DNA of 64,000 bases from Cladorrhinum sp. PSN259. Lineage: Eukaryota > Ascomycota > Sordariomycetes > Sordariales > Podosporaceae. Position numbers and translations under genes: made by a program. Where the stretch lies: the NCBI GenBank assembly GCA_033725935.1, contig MU867069.1:124001-188000 (forward strand), written 5' to 3'. The notes under the pieces were generated by a model. That model was not told the DNA's origin, did no database searches, and was given only the letters and a program-made list of their open reading frames with translations. Positions 23,572 through 33,842 of this stretch are shown here, piece by piece (the stretch's first letter is position 1; each line of letters starts with the position of its first letter).

Positions 23572-23829
23572 CTACTTGAAGCCGCGGGTCAGGCATGTGA
23601 AGTGTCTGGCCTGACCCGAAGAGGTTGTGGTAAGCTGGTGCCCTCCACGGATGGCTGCGAGCGCCGGGCGGTAGCAGTGGGAAAGACTGTTCATGTTTGT
23701 ATTATTTTGCTTGTTTGTGAGGCTCGAGCGGCAGGTGGTTTTATTCGTGTGTATTGGAGCATAGGACACTGTGAAGAGGAAAGTATTCCAAGCGACTTTT
23801 ATTTTTTTAACGAGACTTGATATACTCAT

Positions 23830-24113
23830 TTGTGGCCTTCTCCGATGTCATCTGATTCTGAATATTAGTGTTCTCCCGCTGCAGGCCTTGAGATGGGAGG
23901 ACAGGTGCCACGAAGCTTGATAGTGCTTTGAGATCAGCACATGTCCTGTACCATGGCAACCGCTTCCACAGTTCTGACGGCGATAGCAACGATGTTGTAC
24001 ACATGCTGGGAAAGACACAAGCTATTACTGATTTAGAAGAATACTTCTCGAACTGTTGCACTCATGATACAAATCTCATCGCGGTGTAACTCCATGTCAC
24101 CTTGGAGAACAAG
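23830..24113 (-). pseudogene. Possible decayed gene fragment
   Basis: On the minus strand the segment GDMELHRDEICIMSATVRE, a short possible intron, HVYNIVAIAVRTVEAVAMVQD and, after a one-base frame change, CADLKALSSFVAPVLPSQG to IKSR-stop reads as continuous protein-like sequence. The frame change near 23938 and the 39-base size of the required intron suggest a broken gene rather than a working one. Family not recognised. Confidence 0.22.
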
Positions 24114-25225
24114 TAAAGAGGCTCTTGCAAGTGAAACGGAGCGCAAGAACCAGGACCATGTGGCATCAGCGGCCGCAAAGCATCGTCAAGAACTCTGTGT
24201 CAGGTCAGGTACCTGGAGTGAGTTCTCCATGGTCCATGAGATTTTAAGCTTGGTGGTTGACATCGATCCGACAATCCCAAAATTTGGCAGTTCTCCTTTT
24301 CTTTTTCGATTTATCACCATGGCAAACATTGGACCATGATGGACAAGATAAATTGAAGTCGGAATAAAACACGCCGCACATGCGGTTGTGACGTCTCACC
24401 AATTCTCGAACTCTTGGCAGAAGCACTCTCCCGCATTCCATCCCGCGCTCCCCGGGGTGGCACGGCCCCAGATTAGCGACCTTGTGACCGGGGTTTCTCG
24501 TCGTCGGTGACGTCTTGACATAAACAGCATTGAATCTATCTGGACAGCCATTGCTGTTGATATAGTGTAGATAAGATACCTTTAATTATTGTCTGCTACC
24601 TAAACTGGTGCATTGGCCATCCGCTTGCGTGTCTTACACGTGTAGTGTCCTCAACGGGCTCGAGAGGAAGAGGATTTGTTTCTGTGGGCCATTGCCGGCA
24701 TTTTTTTAGCGCACCGCCACAATGAGCGAGGTCAAGAAGTATGTAGGTGCAGGGAAAAAACTGCGGGGTCCCGTTCAAGGCCGCCGCGCAACTCCAAATC
24801 CTCCCTTCCCATCCTTTTGTTGATCTGACGTCTATCAACCTATCTGTCTGTCTTTGCGACCTGTCTCTGTAAGTTGCAAGAAGTTGTCACCCAAACCGCG
24901 CCAGACGACGCCGGAGCCTGCACGGTACGGCAGCTGATGCCATTGCGGATCCCAGCGCAAACGAGCTCGCTTGATTACACGTTCCTTCCCAGCCCGCGCC
25001 GAAACCCGTGAAAATCGTGAACATTGCGAATCGCACCTCCTGTTCAGAGTACTCCTCCCCATTGTTGTCGCCGTTGTCGCCGCCCCTGTACCCGCGCTCT
25101 TCCTCCCCCCACTGCCACGCACCTACCGTCCAAAATCAAGACCCGGCAGACGACCGAAGCCACTTCCACTTCCTGTCATCCACCCCCCGCAACTTCCGCA
25201 AACTCAAAAAACATCGTCCGTCAAG

Positions 25226-26245
25226 ATGCGCTTCGGCCGAAACCGCCTGGTAAGACATTTGGGAAGCAGCGTGAGAACCTCGTCCTTTCATACTTCTTGA
25301 GACCGGCTGGCCGGCCAAATTGTACTCTCTCAACCCACAACAGAATTAGGAACTGTGTTACCAAGAAGCCCCAAACAGCAAGCAGCCTTAGACTTTGCCA
25401 GCTTTACCGCCACCATGACGAACGGGAGACGGAAGGATTGGCTCAAATGGCTGACAAGAAAAAAGTCAAAAAAAGCAGATAACGAGGTCTACCTCGCTTA
25501 CCACGATGTCACCATCACCAACGCCGACATGTGGGCTCTCAAGAACGATTGGCTGACCGACATCAACATCACCTTCTGGGAAGAGTAAGCTCCTCTTGAT
25601 CCCTCTTGCAGCATTGTCTGACGCTTGATTTTCAGATGGATCGAACGCGAGGTCCTCCCCCAATATCCCGAGGCCAGGGTCGTCCTACTCCGGCCCACGA
25701 TGACAGTCATGCTGGCTATGACTACTGACCCTATCGAGATCGCCAGTGGACTTCCAAGCTTTGAGGGGGTAACCCACGTCTTTATTCCGATCAACGATGT
25801 CAAGGACACAGGCCAGTCCGATAACGGCACTCACTGGTCGCTTCTCCTCGTATCCATCGTCGATGCGGTCGCCTTCCACTACGATTCGCTTGGAGGTAGC
25901 AACTTCTTTCCGGCATCCAAGGTGACTGACAGGTTGAGTAAATTGCTCGGCACTCCCCTGCGATTCTATCAGATGGAAGATACGCCCCAGCAGGATAATA
26001 CCAGTGACTGCGGTGTGTTTGTCTGCATCCTCATTCGCCATCTTCTTTTGAAGCGCCTGCTCAATGCCAACGGTGGTCAAAAGGTATCGATGTCGATGAA
26101 AGGCAAGGTGATTGACAGTTATAACGGTCGCAAGGAGATGTTGAAAATCATGGAGGCGGTACGGAGAGAGGCTGTGAAGAGACGAAGCGAGTCGCCTCAG
26201 GATAACGACTCGTCGAAAGCCAGCACAATACCTCGCATCGACTAG
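25226..26245 (+). CDS. NEDD8-specific (DEN1/NEP-type) Ulp1-family cysteine protease
   Basis: C48 peptidase of the Ulp1/SENP clan, closest by layout to SENP8/DEN1, which matures NEDD8 and removes it from cullins or other targets. Exons 25226-25249, 25379-25584 and 25636-26245 give 279 aa. Introns: donor GTAAGA/acceptor CAG and donor GTAAGC/acceptor CAG; the second join gives FWEEWIEREVL. Catalytic triad by motif: His143 in GTHWSLLLV, Asp160 in FHYDSLGG, Cys202 in NTSDCGVFVC, with the oxyanion Gln in TPQQDN about residue 196. The N-terminal YLAYHDVTITNADMWALKNDWLTDINITFWEE matches the DEN1 entry region (short N-terminus, no long regulatory domain as in Ulp1). The first eight-codon exon (MRFGRNRL) is the least certain part. 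The 3' end converges on the SLX9 gene. Confidence 0.88.
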
Positions 26246-26882
26246 ATGCCCCAAATTCCACGACATCATCACGATAAAGAGTATTCTCGAAAACAGTTGT
26301 TTTGCAGCACAATTACCTAGACATACGCGAAGGCTTCTTTCAGAGGTTTGTTTATTGTTTCACGCTTACGCTGTGTGGGACATGATACGACGCCTGGTCA
26401 TTATTTGTTCTAGATGCCGTTTGTCAACGGCACCTCTTTCTTTTTTCTTATTTTTTTTTTGGCATGTTTTGTTCACCTTGCGAGGAAGGAGTTTGGTTGG
26501 AGTTTAAGCATTGACGAGTACCCCTATTAGCATCTCATTTTCTTGGTTTTCTTTACTTCGGGCTGGCGGAGGGGAGATGAAAGGGTAATGGAGGGGTGCG
26601 GTCAGCGAGTAGGAATATTGGTTTGGTCAGAATTCGGTTAGGTACATGGGTTTTTATGGTTATTCAAGGATTAGAGAAGCGGAAAACACAAGAGGTGGGA
26701 GGCTGGCAAATGGAATATCTTTTTCGAATGGTTACCGAGATTGGGGCATTTTTGACAAACAATAAAAAATCCCCATTAATATTTGTTATGGTGAAAATGC
26801 AGCTCCAATTACCCAATGCTTTTACCCGTGTGTCTTATTGCCATTGTCAATCACTAACAAACCAAACGCCCGCAACTAAACA
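26246..26882. other. Convergent spacer, protease / SLX9
   Basis: Between two converging stop codons. T-rich tracts at 26430-26460 and AT-rich sequence near 26750 fit 3' untranslated regions. No gene seen. Confidence 0.6.
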
Positions 26883-27579
26883 TCACGCCTTGTTTAGGAA
26901 AGCAGGATTCTGCTCCATGGTTGAAGAAATAAACCCCCTCAAGGCCGCCCACCTATTTGATGTCGCCGCTGGCTGTTGTTGTTGTTGTTGTGTCTCCTCA
27001 ACCACCATCTTTTGAGCTTCAGTGCCAGTCGGCGCCGCCTCCTCCGCAACAGCAGCCAACTGGGCCAGATTCTTGCCGAACCTCTCCATCTCTCCCTTTA
27101 CGACTCTTTCTTTCCTCTTTAGCGCCCCGGGCCTGGATTTGAGAGACCTGTGCCTGACTCTGCCGTCCTCGGGCTTGTCGGCGTCCTCTTGTGCTATTTC
27201 GTCTTGGATGTCGTCTAGCGCCGAGGTTAGCGAGTTTAGGGTCGTAACTAGTTTCTTGGAGGGGCGGCGCCGTTTCGTCGTCGAGCTCTTTTTCGAGATT
27301 GCCGACGAGATTTGGGAGACAAAAGCCGAGTGCTTGATTGTTCGCTTGTCGCGCTTGGAGTTTATGAAGCCGTCCGTCACCGCGTTGTTTTCTCTGTGGA
27401 GTTTTCGGGGCAGCAGAGGGTCGGCGAGGCGGGCGGCGGCTTTTTGGCGGGCTGTTTTTGGGCGTTTGTTGTTACTGGTGCTGGGGGCTATTGGTGCCTT
27501 TTTTTTTATAGTTCAGTTAGTTATGTTGTTTAAGTGGGGGAAATAAAAGTAGGGGGGAGGTGGGAGGAAAGGGTACCAT
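26883..27579 (-). CDS. SLX9: Ribosome biogenesis protein SLX9
   Basis: Nucleolar factor for pre-40S assembly and export. Two exons: 27579-27577 (only the ATG) and 27497-26883, 205 aa. The 79-nt intron has a GTACCC donor and an ACTAAC branch site, and restores the start MAPIAPSTSNNKRPKTARQ. Family hallmarks are HSAFVSQISSAISKKS, KRRRPSKKLVTTLNSLTSAL, VRHRSLKSRPGALKRKE, MERFGKNLAQL and the C-terminal RWAALRGFISSTMEQNPAF. An eight-residue Gln-rich run before the last motif is coded by a CAA array (GTTGTT on the plus strand near 26970). An upstream GTG could extend the second exon as an open frame, but no in-frame ATG exists there, which is why the one-codon first exon is needed. Divergent from UBA4. 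Confidence 0.9.
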
Positions 27580-28186
27580 TTTGAGTTGTGTGGGGTTTTT
27601 GTTGCGATAGGTTGAGTATGTGGAGGGAGCAGTGATGATGATGATTGCGAGTTTGCTGGAGTGTTCATCAATTGCTTGTTGCACTGCTGCAGTTGGGCAA
27701 TTTGGTGGAGCTTTGGAACTTTTTAGTGGGGTTCGGGGATACACCGCTTTTGAGGTTACAGGGATGTACTTTTTCGCCTAGATTTCTGAGGTTTGGCGGG
27801 GGAGGGGCAATTGTTCAGCCCTATCGGTTTGAATGACAGTGATGACTTGAACGTTTTTTTTGCCCGAAGATATTCGCGAAAACTTGCTGGATTTATGAGA
27901 GCTTATAGGTGGGCTTACCGAAATCATATAGATAAAATTCATACCTCTATATAGGCCGCAAATAATATCTCGGTCTGCATAAGTAATTCCATTCACCATG
28001 TGCCCCTCTTTATGCACTATCTCCTCTAGACAAGTTTTATGTATATACATGTGACTTTACCGTGTTCATGATGATTAATAAAGTCAAAATTCTAATACAA
28101 ACTTTCCAATATTCTTGATCATAGGGACATATTCTATCCATTTCAACCAAACTCAAGGGCTGCCGTGATTCCCCAACTATTAGACA
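27580..28186. promoter_or_regulatory. Divergent promoter region SLX9 / UBA4 with inverted-repeat-element end
   Basis: Shared 607-base upstream region. Near its middle (27976-28003) it contains CTGCATAAGTAATTCC followed by CCATGTG, which matches the terminal inverted repeat of the small element family at 41.6, 46.0 and 48.3 kb. The rest is AT-rich with no gene. Confidence 0.5.
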
Positions 28187-29688
28187 ATGGACAACAGCAC
28201 TAGTATCGACACAGGGGTTGTTGCCAATGGAACTCATTCTTATAACGACCGCCGACTTACAGATGATGAGTTTGATAGGTACTCTCGTCAGATGATTGTC
28301 CCGGGAATGGGCAAAGAAGGTAGAATTAACAAATCAAACTTTCTACTTATACCGAGGCTAACCATAACACAATAGCACAACTCAGACTCATAAACTCCCG
28401 AGTCCTCATCATAGGAGCCGGTGGTCTCGGTTGCCCAGCCGCACAATATGTGGCAGCCGCAGGCGTTGGCACACTTGGAATAGTCGATGGTGATGTAGTC
28501 GAAATGTCGAACCTCCATCGCCAAGTTGGCCACGCTACATCCCGTATTGGCCTGAAGAAGGTAGACAGCTTGGTCACCCATCTGAAAGACCTCAACCCAT
28601 TGCCTACCTTCATCACACACCCCTGCCACATCAGTCCACAAAACGCAGCACAAATAATCTCCCACTATGATCTGGTAATGGACTGCACAGACAACGCAGC
28701 AACCCGCTACCTCATCTCAGACGTCTGCGTCCTCCTGCAGAAACCCTTGGTATCGGCAGCATCAGTTCAGAAATCAGGCCAACTCATCGTCCTCAACTGT
28801 CCACCAGCTCCCCAGGGACTACTAGACAAACCTTACCCTCCATGCTACAGATGCTGCTTCCGCAAGCCGCCCCCACCAAGTGCCATGGCCACCTGCGGTG
28901 AAGCAGGCATAATGGGCACGGTAGTAGGCATGATGGGTGTAGCCCAAGCAGGAGAAGCCATCAAGGTCATCGCCTCAGGTTTACACAGTCCACCATCACC
29001 ACTTACCACCACCACATCATCATCACCAGACACCACCGAAAACGACCACAACCTCACGAAACCCTACCTCCTGCTATACACCTACGACCTCTCAGCCGGA
29101 ATAGGTTCCTATACGTTCCGAGCAGTTAAAATGGGTTCCCGCAAAAAGAACTGCTTCGCCTGCGGAGACAACTCCCCTTCCACTTTAACTCTCGAGGGGA
29201 TCAAACAAGGCAACCCAAACTACGAACAGTTCTGCGGGTTTCCCGCGCCCAAAAGTAGTACTCTGCAACAGCAGGAAGAACAACGAATCTCGGCCTCGGC
29301 ATACCACCGAGCCAAACTTGACGGAACCTTATCGGAGCACATCTTGATCGACACCCGCGAGAAGGAGCATTTCTCGTTTGGAAGCATCGAAGGTGCAATC
29401 AACATGCCTTTCGGCACGTTCCTTACAAACGTGTTCAAGATCAAGAAAAAATCAGGAGAAGAAAACGGCAAAAACGCGGCAGACGACATCCTACCCCCGG
29501 AAGCAAAGAAACTTGGTGACGATGCGCCCATCGTCTTTGTATGTCGACGGGGACTGGACTCCCAAGAAGCAGTGGAGAAGTTGAAGGAGCTGGGCGTCGA
29601 TAAGGGTGGTAAGAGAAGAATCATGGATATCAGGGGTGGGATGAAGGCTTGGAAGGAGGAGGTCGATCCAGATTTTCAGTTCATCTAA
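28187..29688 (+). CDS. UBA4: Adenylyltransferase and sulfurtransferase UBA4 (MOCS3-like)
   Basis: E1-like enzyme that adenylates and thiocarboxylates Urm1 (tRNA wobble-uridine 2-thiolation, urmylation); related fungal CnxF also serves molybdopterin synthesis. Exons 28187-28319 and 28376-29688, 481 aa. The 56-nt intron (donor GTAGAA, acceptor ATAG) restores MGKEAQLRLINSRVLIIGAGGLGCPAAQY. ThiF/E1 domain: nucleotide loop GAGGLGCPAAQ, IVDGDVVEMSNLHRQVGH, and zinc cysteines in CYRCC and CFACGD. Candidate catalytic Cys in MATCGEAGIMGTV. The C-terminal rhodanese domain (about residues 360-481) has the active-site loop FVCRRGLDSQEAV with the persulfide Cys and ends WKEEVDPDFQFI. A Thr/Ser-rich insertion (LTTTTSSSPDTTEN) lies in the E1 part. 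Length is typical. Confidence 0.95.
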
Positions 29689-30192
29689 AAGAAGAATCTC
29701 TTCTCTCTGTGTCGAGTGGGCAAATGCCCACATATTTATTTATTTTTGTTCTGAACAACTCAATTTAGGTGTTGTTGGGCAAAGAAGAGACAGAAATTTG
29801 CATGGATAGAGAGATAACTACTTTAGCTACAATGGAGAGGTAGATGTAAGCCAAGGAAGATATAAATATATACAATGTACAGTGTGCAAAAGGGGAGACT
29901 GCCATTCGTCGTTGCTCTCGGGGATATTTTTCCTATCGAGTAAAAATATTGTTACAAAAAGAAGAGACACCCAAACACCGCTAATACTATAGTAAGAGCA
30001 AATAGCAACCCACGATAAAAATGAACAGGTAGCAGCCCAATAAAATGCCAAAAACAACCAGTTTTTTTTTTGTCGAACTTGGCACACACACACTTACACC
30101 AATCTTTGAACTGTTCCAAAGAACCACCTTTTAAATACCAGTACACTTTTCTTTTCATTCTCATCTCTTTCACGCCAACACCATTGGGGAAT
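29689..30192. other. Convergent spacer, UBA4 / PAM17
   Basis: Between converging stops. AT-rich with a T9 tract near 30063, as expected for 3' untranslated sequence. No gene seen. Confidence 0.6.
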
Positions 30193-31042
30193 TTAGAATC
30201 CAGTCTTCTTCCTGTTGAACGCCCTCTGGTCCCTCAACCACTGTCTGTAACCCGCCACGCTCGAGATCTTTTCGCCGTAAAAGTCAGGGACTATATATCA
30301 AAGATCACAAGTTAGTCGAACAGTCGCAATTTTGGTGCTGCCGTTTTTCCTCTCTCTATCTCAAAACAAATAATATATAGATATACGTACCAGGGTTCCG
30401 AACAGAACTAGCAGTAGGATCAACCCTATTCTTCTTGATCCTCGCAAAGAACTGCTTCTCCTTCTCAGCTATGGGCTCCTTATACTTGGAATTCATCGCA
30501 TTGAACACGGCCGACCCCAGACTGGGACCAGCCAGCCACCCCAGTGCCGCACAGCTCATGCTCAGCAGACCCAAGGTGATGAGAGGATCCAGAGGGATCT
30601 GAGTGACGACCGGATCGGCAAGACCACTGCTGAGCGCTACGGAACCGGCACCTCCTGCGCCTACCGAGCCGAGAATGCTGAACCCTTGCTGCCACCTCCT
30701 GCGGGACTTGCGCAGCTTAAAGAAGTTCTCCCAGTCCAAGTGGATGGTAGTGTTGTCGGATGATGAGGAGGCAGTGGCGGTGGTTGAGGCGTTGCGACGG
30801 GATGCTACTGAGTGGGTTTGGCGACGGCATGGGATGAGAGAGGATGAGGGGGCGCTGGGAGAGACCGGCTTGATCTCGCGGGAGGTTGAGATGGGTCGAG
30901 ACGACGAGGAAGGAGAGGTCTTGGGGAAGACGGGGATGCTGTTCAGGCCGGCTGAGTGGGGACATGCGGTGGTGCGGAGGAGCATCGGTTGAATTCCGCC
31001 GGCGCTCGCGCGGAGCATTGTTGAAGCTGTCGGAGTGATCAT
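30193..31042 (-). CDS. PAM17: Mitochondrial import motor subunit PAM17
   Basis: Inner-membrane component of the presequence translocase-associated motor (TIM23/PAM). Exons 31042-30391 and 30290-30193, 249 aa. The 100-nt intron (donor GTACGT, acceptor ATAG) restores VRNPVPDFYGEKISSVAGYRQWLRDQRAFNRKK, the diagnostic PAM17 C-terminus. The N-terminal about 90 residues are Ser/Arg-rich with few acidic residues, a matrix-targeting presequence. Then DWENFFKLRKSRRRWQQ leads into two membrane segments (about 120-140, GFSILGSVGAGGAGSVAL; about 150-178, LITLGLLSMSCAALGWLAGP). MNSKYKEPIAEKEKQFFARIKKNRVDP is the conserved matrix segment. An ATG eight codons in (31018, MLRASAGG) is an alternative start. 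Confidence 0.93.
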
Positions 31043-32093
31043 TGTGTCTGGATGTTCGTGGGGTTGATTCGAGCGTATCGGAGGGGTTGTAATCAGAGCG
31101 TTTGGTAGATAATTGGAGGGCCAATTACCTAAAGGGAATATCAGTCGGTGATGTAGGAGACGGAATTTCTTGGTAGCAGATAGAAAGGCCCGAGTTATGC
31201 TGAGGCGGGTGTGGGTTGTGTGAAGGGTGGCCGTGAGTGCGCCCGTGATGGAATGCTTGTTGAAGCTGCAGCGAGCTCTGGTGGAGAAACCGTCCCGCTC
31301 TCTAAAGTTTTACAAGCCTCAGGCGTCGACGCAGTCTTGGCGAACTTGGTCGAAAAAGGGCGATAAGCGATACGGGTGGGTCCGAGATTCAGGGTCGTGT
31401 AAGTCAAAAGGGGAAATTTATTGAAAGATCCCAAGGTATCTTGATATGAAGAGAATATTGAATACCTAAATACTACAATAGAACCGACTCCTTAGCTCTG
31501 AGCTCTGCTATATCTTTCTAATACCCAAAGATGTGGAGAATTGAGGAGAGCTAAGATGTAGGTATTGTTACCGTAACATATAGTTGTATTACAATACAAG
31601 TAGAAAGCTGATAAAAAAAGGGATAGAAATCAAGAATAAAGCTACAACAAAACTAGAAGATGAACCCAAAATAAAATAAAAAGGAATATTTATTGTTCAA
31701 GCAATAGTAGATTATAAGAGTTATATCAAGTAATTAGTATTTACATGGCTAACGTTAGCAAAAGTGGCTGTTCGGTCGGGTAATTTTCCTTACAGGGGTC
31801 CCAATCCCAGTGCTCTTGGGATCGGCGCAATAAGCTCAACTTAAACATCAGCCCAACTTTATTGCAGAAGGAGCGACTTTCTTACAACGTCCGCGGGGGC
31901 ACACAATAACCTCTCCCCGCTCTGTAGAGGGCCAAGTAGAGCGACTACTTCTAGACTTTTAAATTCCTTTCTTTGAACCTTGCACGCCCGAAGAACTAAG
32001 CTCCTGAGCTTCGGCGCATTCGATGCGTGTCGCGAGTTCGAGTCGCGCCCCGCGATCTACTCTTTAAGCAGTCACCTAATCACCGTCGTCAAC
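31043..32093. other. Divergent spacer with AT-rich island and tRNA-like 3' half
   Basis: Between PAM17 and the chromodomain gene. 31.44-31.77 kb is markedly AT-rich and TpA-rich, unlike its surroundings, and could be a repeat-induced-point-mutated relic. A short hairpin (ATCCCA...TGGGAT) lies near 31806-31824. At about 31990-32055 a stretch ends in CGCGAGTTCGAGTCGCG, which resembles a tRNA T-arm preceded by a variable-arm hairpin (CGCATTCGATGCG). No matching acceptor strand or D-arm was found upstream. Confidence 0.45.
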
Positions 32094-33842
32094 ATGGCAG
32101 ACGGACCTCCTCCTCCTCCTCTTCGTCCAGAACGCCCAAAGACAACGATCGAGATTCCTCTACCCTCAATCAGAAAGTACGTTGGCGGCTCCGGCCCACC
32201 TTTGGCCAAGATATCGCTGGCTCCTCCTCGCGACTCAACAGCCTATATAATCGACCAATTCGTCCTCCCAACACCAGCCAGCACCACCGAAAATTCCCGC
32301 CGACTAATTCACTACAACATCGGCTTCACTGATCTTCCGGCAGCCAAAATATTGGTCCCGTGCGACAAGATTCTCGACTACGTCTCTCCCCGAGAGTTTG
32401 AGGATTGGGAGTACAAGAACTTTGATCGACGGATGGAGGAGAGAGCACAAGAAGAAGCAAGGAAGAAAGCTGAGCTGCAGGCTAAAGCAGCCAAGAAAAA
32501 GAAGCCTGGCCGGCCAGCTAAAGTTAATAAGGCCGAGACCGCACCTAGCAAATCGGGCAGTCCCGAAGATGATTCTATCGCTTTGACGGAAGCAGTTGCA
32601 GGGCCTTCGCTGTCGACTCCCCAGAAAAGGAAGCTAAGTCATGTCTTGAATGTCGAGGATTTTGGAGACACGGCTAGTCATGTGGACTCTGAAGATGCTG
32701 CCATTCAGCTGCGGTTGCAGAAAGAGGCCCGAGATGACGACGAGATGGACGAGGACATGGGGATGGAAATAGGCTCATCTGGATCAGTTGATCAGCTGCC
32801 TCTTCCTTTTGAGGCATCTGGGGAGGACACCTCGTCTAGAGCTAGCAGCTTAGTCCCGCCTCAAAAAGACATTCCTCTGTTACCACCTGCTCCTCCTCGT
32901 ACCGAGCCAGGCCGCCCAAAGACTACTCCCATTCCCCCACCACAACCTTGGAAACAGGGAGACATTCACTCTGCTTGGGCACAGTCTATTCGACAGCAAG
33001 CTAGACCGGACGTTCACAAGGCAGACGTTCGTCAACTTACAATATCGCGCTATTTCGCTTCTCCTACATCCGCCGATAGGCCACCAAGCCGCTCAAAGGA
33101 CTCGATGCCCTCACATTCAACCCCTGCCACAACAGCCCCAAGATCCGGGGTGGTATCTAACTGGGGGTCGATCAACAAACGGAAGACACCGCCCTTGAAG
33201 ACACCGTCTGAGAAGCCGTTTGTGGAGCCTCCCACTAAGCTCCCCAAAATCACAGCTAAAACAAAAACAGAGACTCCTAAAATGCCCAAGACGGCATCCG
33301 AGCAGGAGTGGGAGGTCAAGGAACTTCTCAACGATGCCTGGGTGTTTGAGAATGGCGCTTCGGTGCACAAGTACCTCGTTCAGTGGGTTGGAGACTGGCC
33401 ACCAGATCAGAATCCAACATGGGAGCCTAAAGCCAACATCGCGGATCAAGATCTCATCCGGCGATACGAAGAGAAAAAGAAGAACAAGATCAATGGCTCG
33501 GCAGCAAAGAAGAAGAAGAAGCAAAAGCCGCCGGGCTCGCATTTGAAGTCACCTTATTCGAGCGTTGCTGAAGCCTTCGAGGGAGATCTCGCTTTGCAAG
33601 GCGAGGCACTCATTCCACATGTTGAGAGTGACTCGGAGGAGCTTCACAAGGAGGAATTCCTTGTGACGGAGGAGCCCAACAGGGCCATTATCATATCCAG
33701 TCTCAAGAAGCCAGCGGCCGCTAAGCAGACATTCAAGTCAACAGAACCTGTCAAGGCACCAGTTAGCTTCCCGCGCTTCGAGGGTAAGTTGGCCCACTAT
33801 AAACATAACTATCAAAGCTATCATGAGGGGCCAAAGAGATGA
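32094..33842 (+). CDS. Chromodomain protein
   Basis: 582 aa, single exon, start MADGPPPPPLRPERPK at 32094 in CAACATGGC context; the frame is open further upstream to about 31980 but without an ATG. The chromodomain at about residues 403-460 reads EWEVKELLNDAWVFENGASVHKYLVQW...NPTWEPKANI. It has aromatic positions of the methyl-lysine cage type (W in VQW, W in TWEP), so histone-tail binding in the nucleus is likely by family. Other parts: an N-terminal unit with FVLP...HYNIGFTDLPAAKILVPCDKILDYVSPREFEDWEY (about 45-115), a charged helix leading to an AT-hook-like KKPGRPAK near 140, and a long disordered middle. Basic KKKKKQKPPG follows the chromodomain. It is not HP1 (no clear chromoshadow domain). 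It could also derive from a retroelement chromodomain, but no integrase is present. Confidence 0.8.
   Translation: MADGPPPPPLRPERPKTTIEIPLPSIRKYVGGSGPPLAKISLAPPRDSTAYIIDQFVLPTPASTTENSRRLIHYNIGFTDLPAAKILVPCDKILDYVSPREFEDWEYKNFDRRMEERAQEEARKKAELQAKAAKKKKPGRPAKVNKAETAPSKSGSPEDDSIALTEAVAGPSLSTPQKRKLSHVLNVEDFGDTASHVDSEDAAIQLRLQKEARDDDEMDEDMGMEIGSSGSVDQLPLPFEASGEDTSSRASSLVPPQKDIPLLPPAPPRTEPGRPKTTPIPPPQPWKQGDIHSAWAQSIRQQARPDVHKADVRQLTISRYFASPTSADRPPSRSKDSMPSHSTPATTAPRSGVVSNWGSINKRKTPPLKTPSEKPFVEPPTKLPKITAKTKTETPKMPKTASEQEWEVKELLNDAWVFENGASVHKYLVQWVGDWPPDQNPTWEPKANIADQDLIRRYEEKKKNKINGSAAKKKKKQKPPGSHLKSPYSSVAEAFEGDLALQGEALIPHVESDSEELHKEEFLVTEEPNRAIIISSLKKPAAAKQTFKSTEPVKAPVSFPRFEGKLAHYKHNYQSYHEGPKR

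Larger units (their letters stand above)
22497..25225. other. 2.7 kb spacer with gene-like fragments
   Basis: Spacer between the repeat-protein start and the protease start. The left 600 bases and the region 24.35-25.2 kb show no coding signal apart from C-rich leader sequence before the protease gene. Two minus-strand segments, 23161-23571 and 23830-24113, look partly protein-like and are listed separately. Confidence 0.45.

Noticed and set aside
31990..32060. Complete tRNA-Leu/Ser gene
   Set aside because: T-arm and variable-arm-like hairpins are present, but no acceptor 5' strand or D-arm pairs with them; kept only as a finding.
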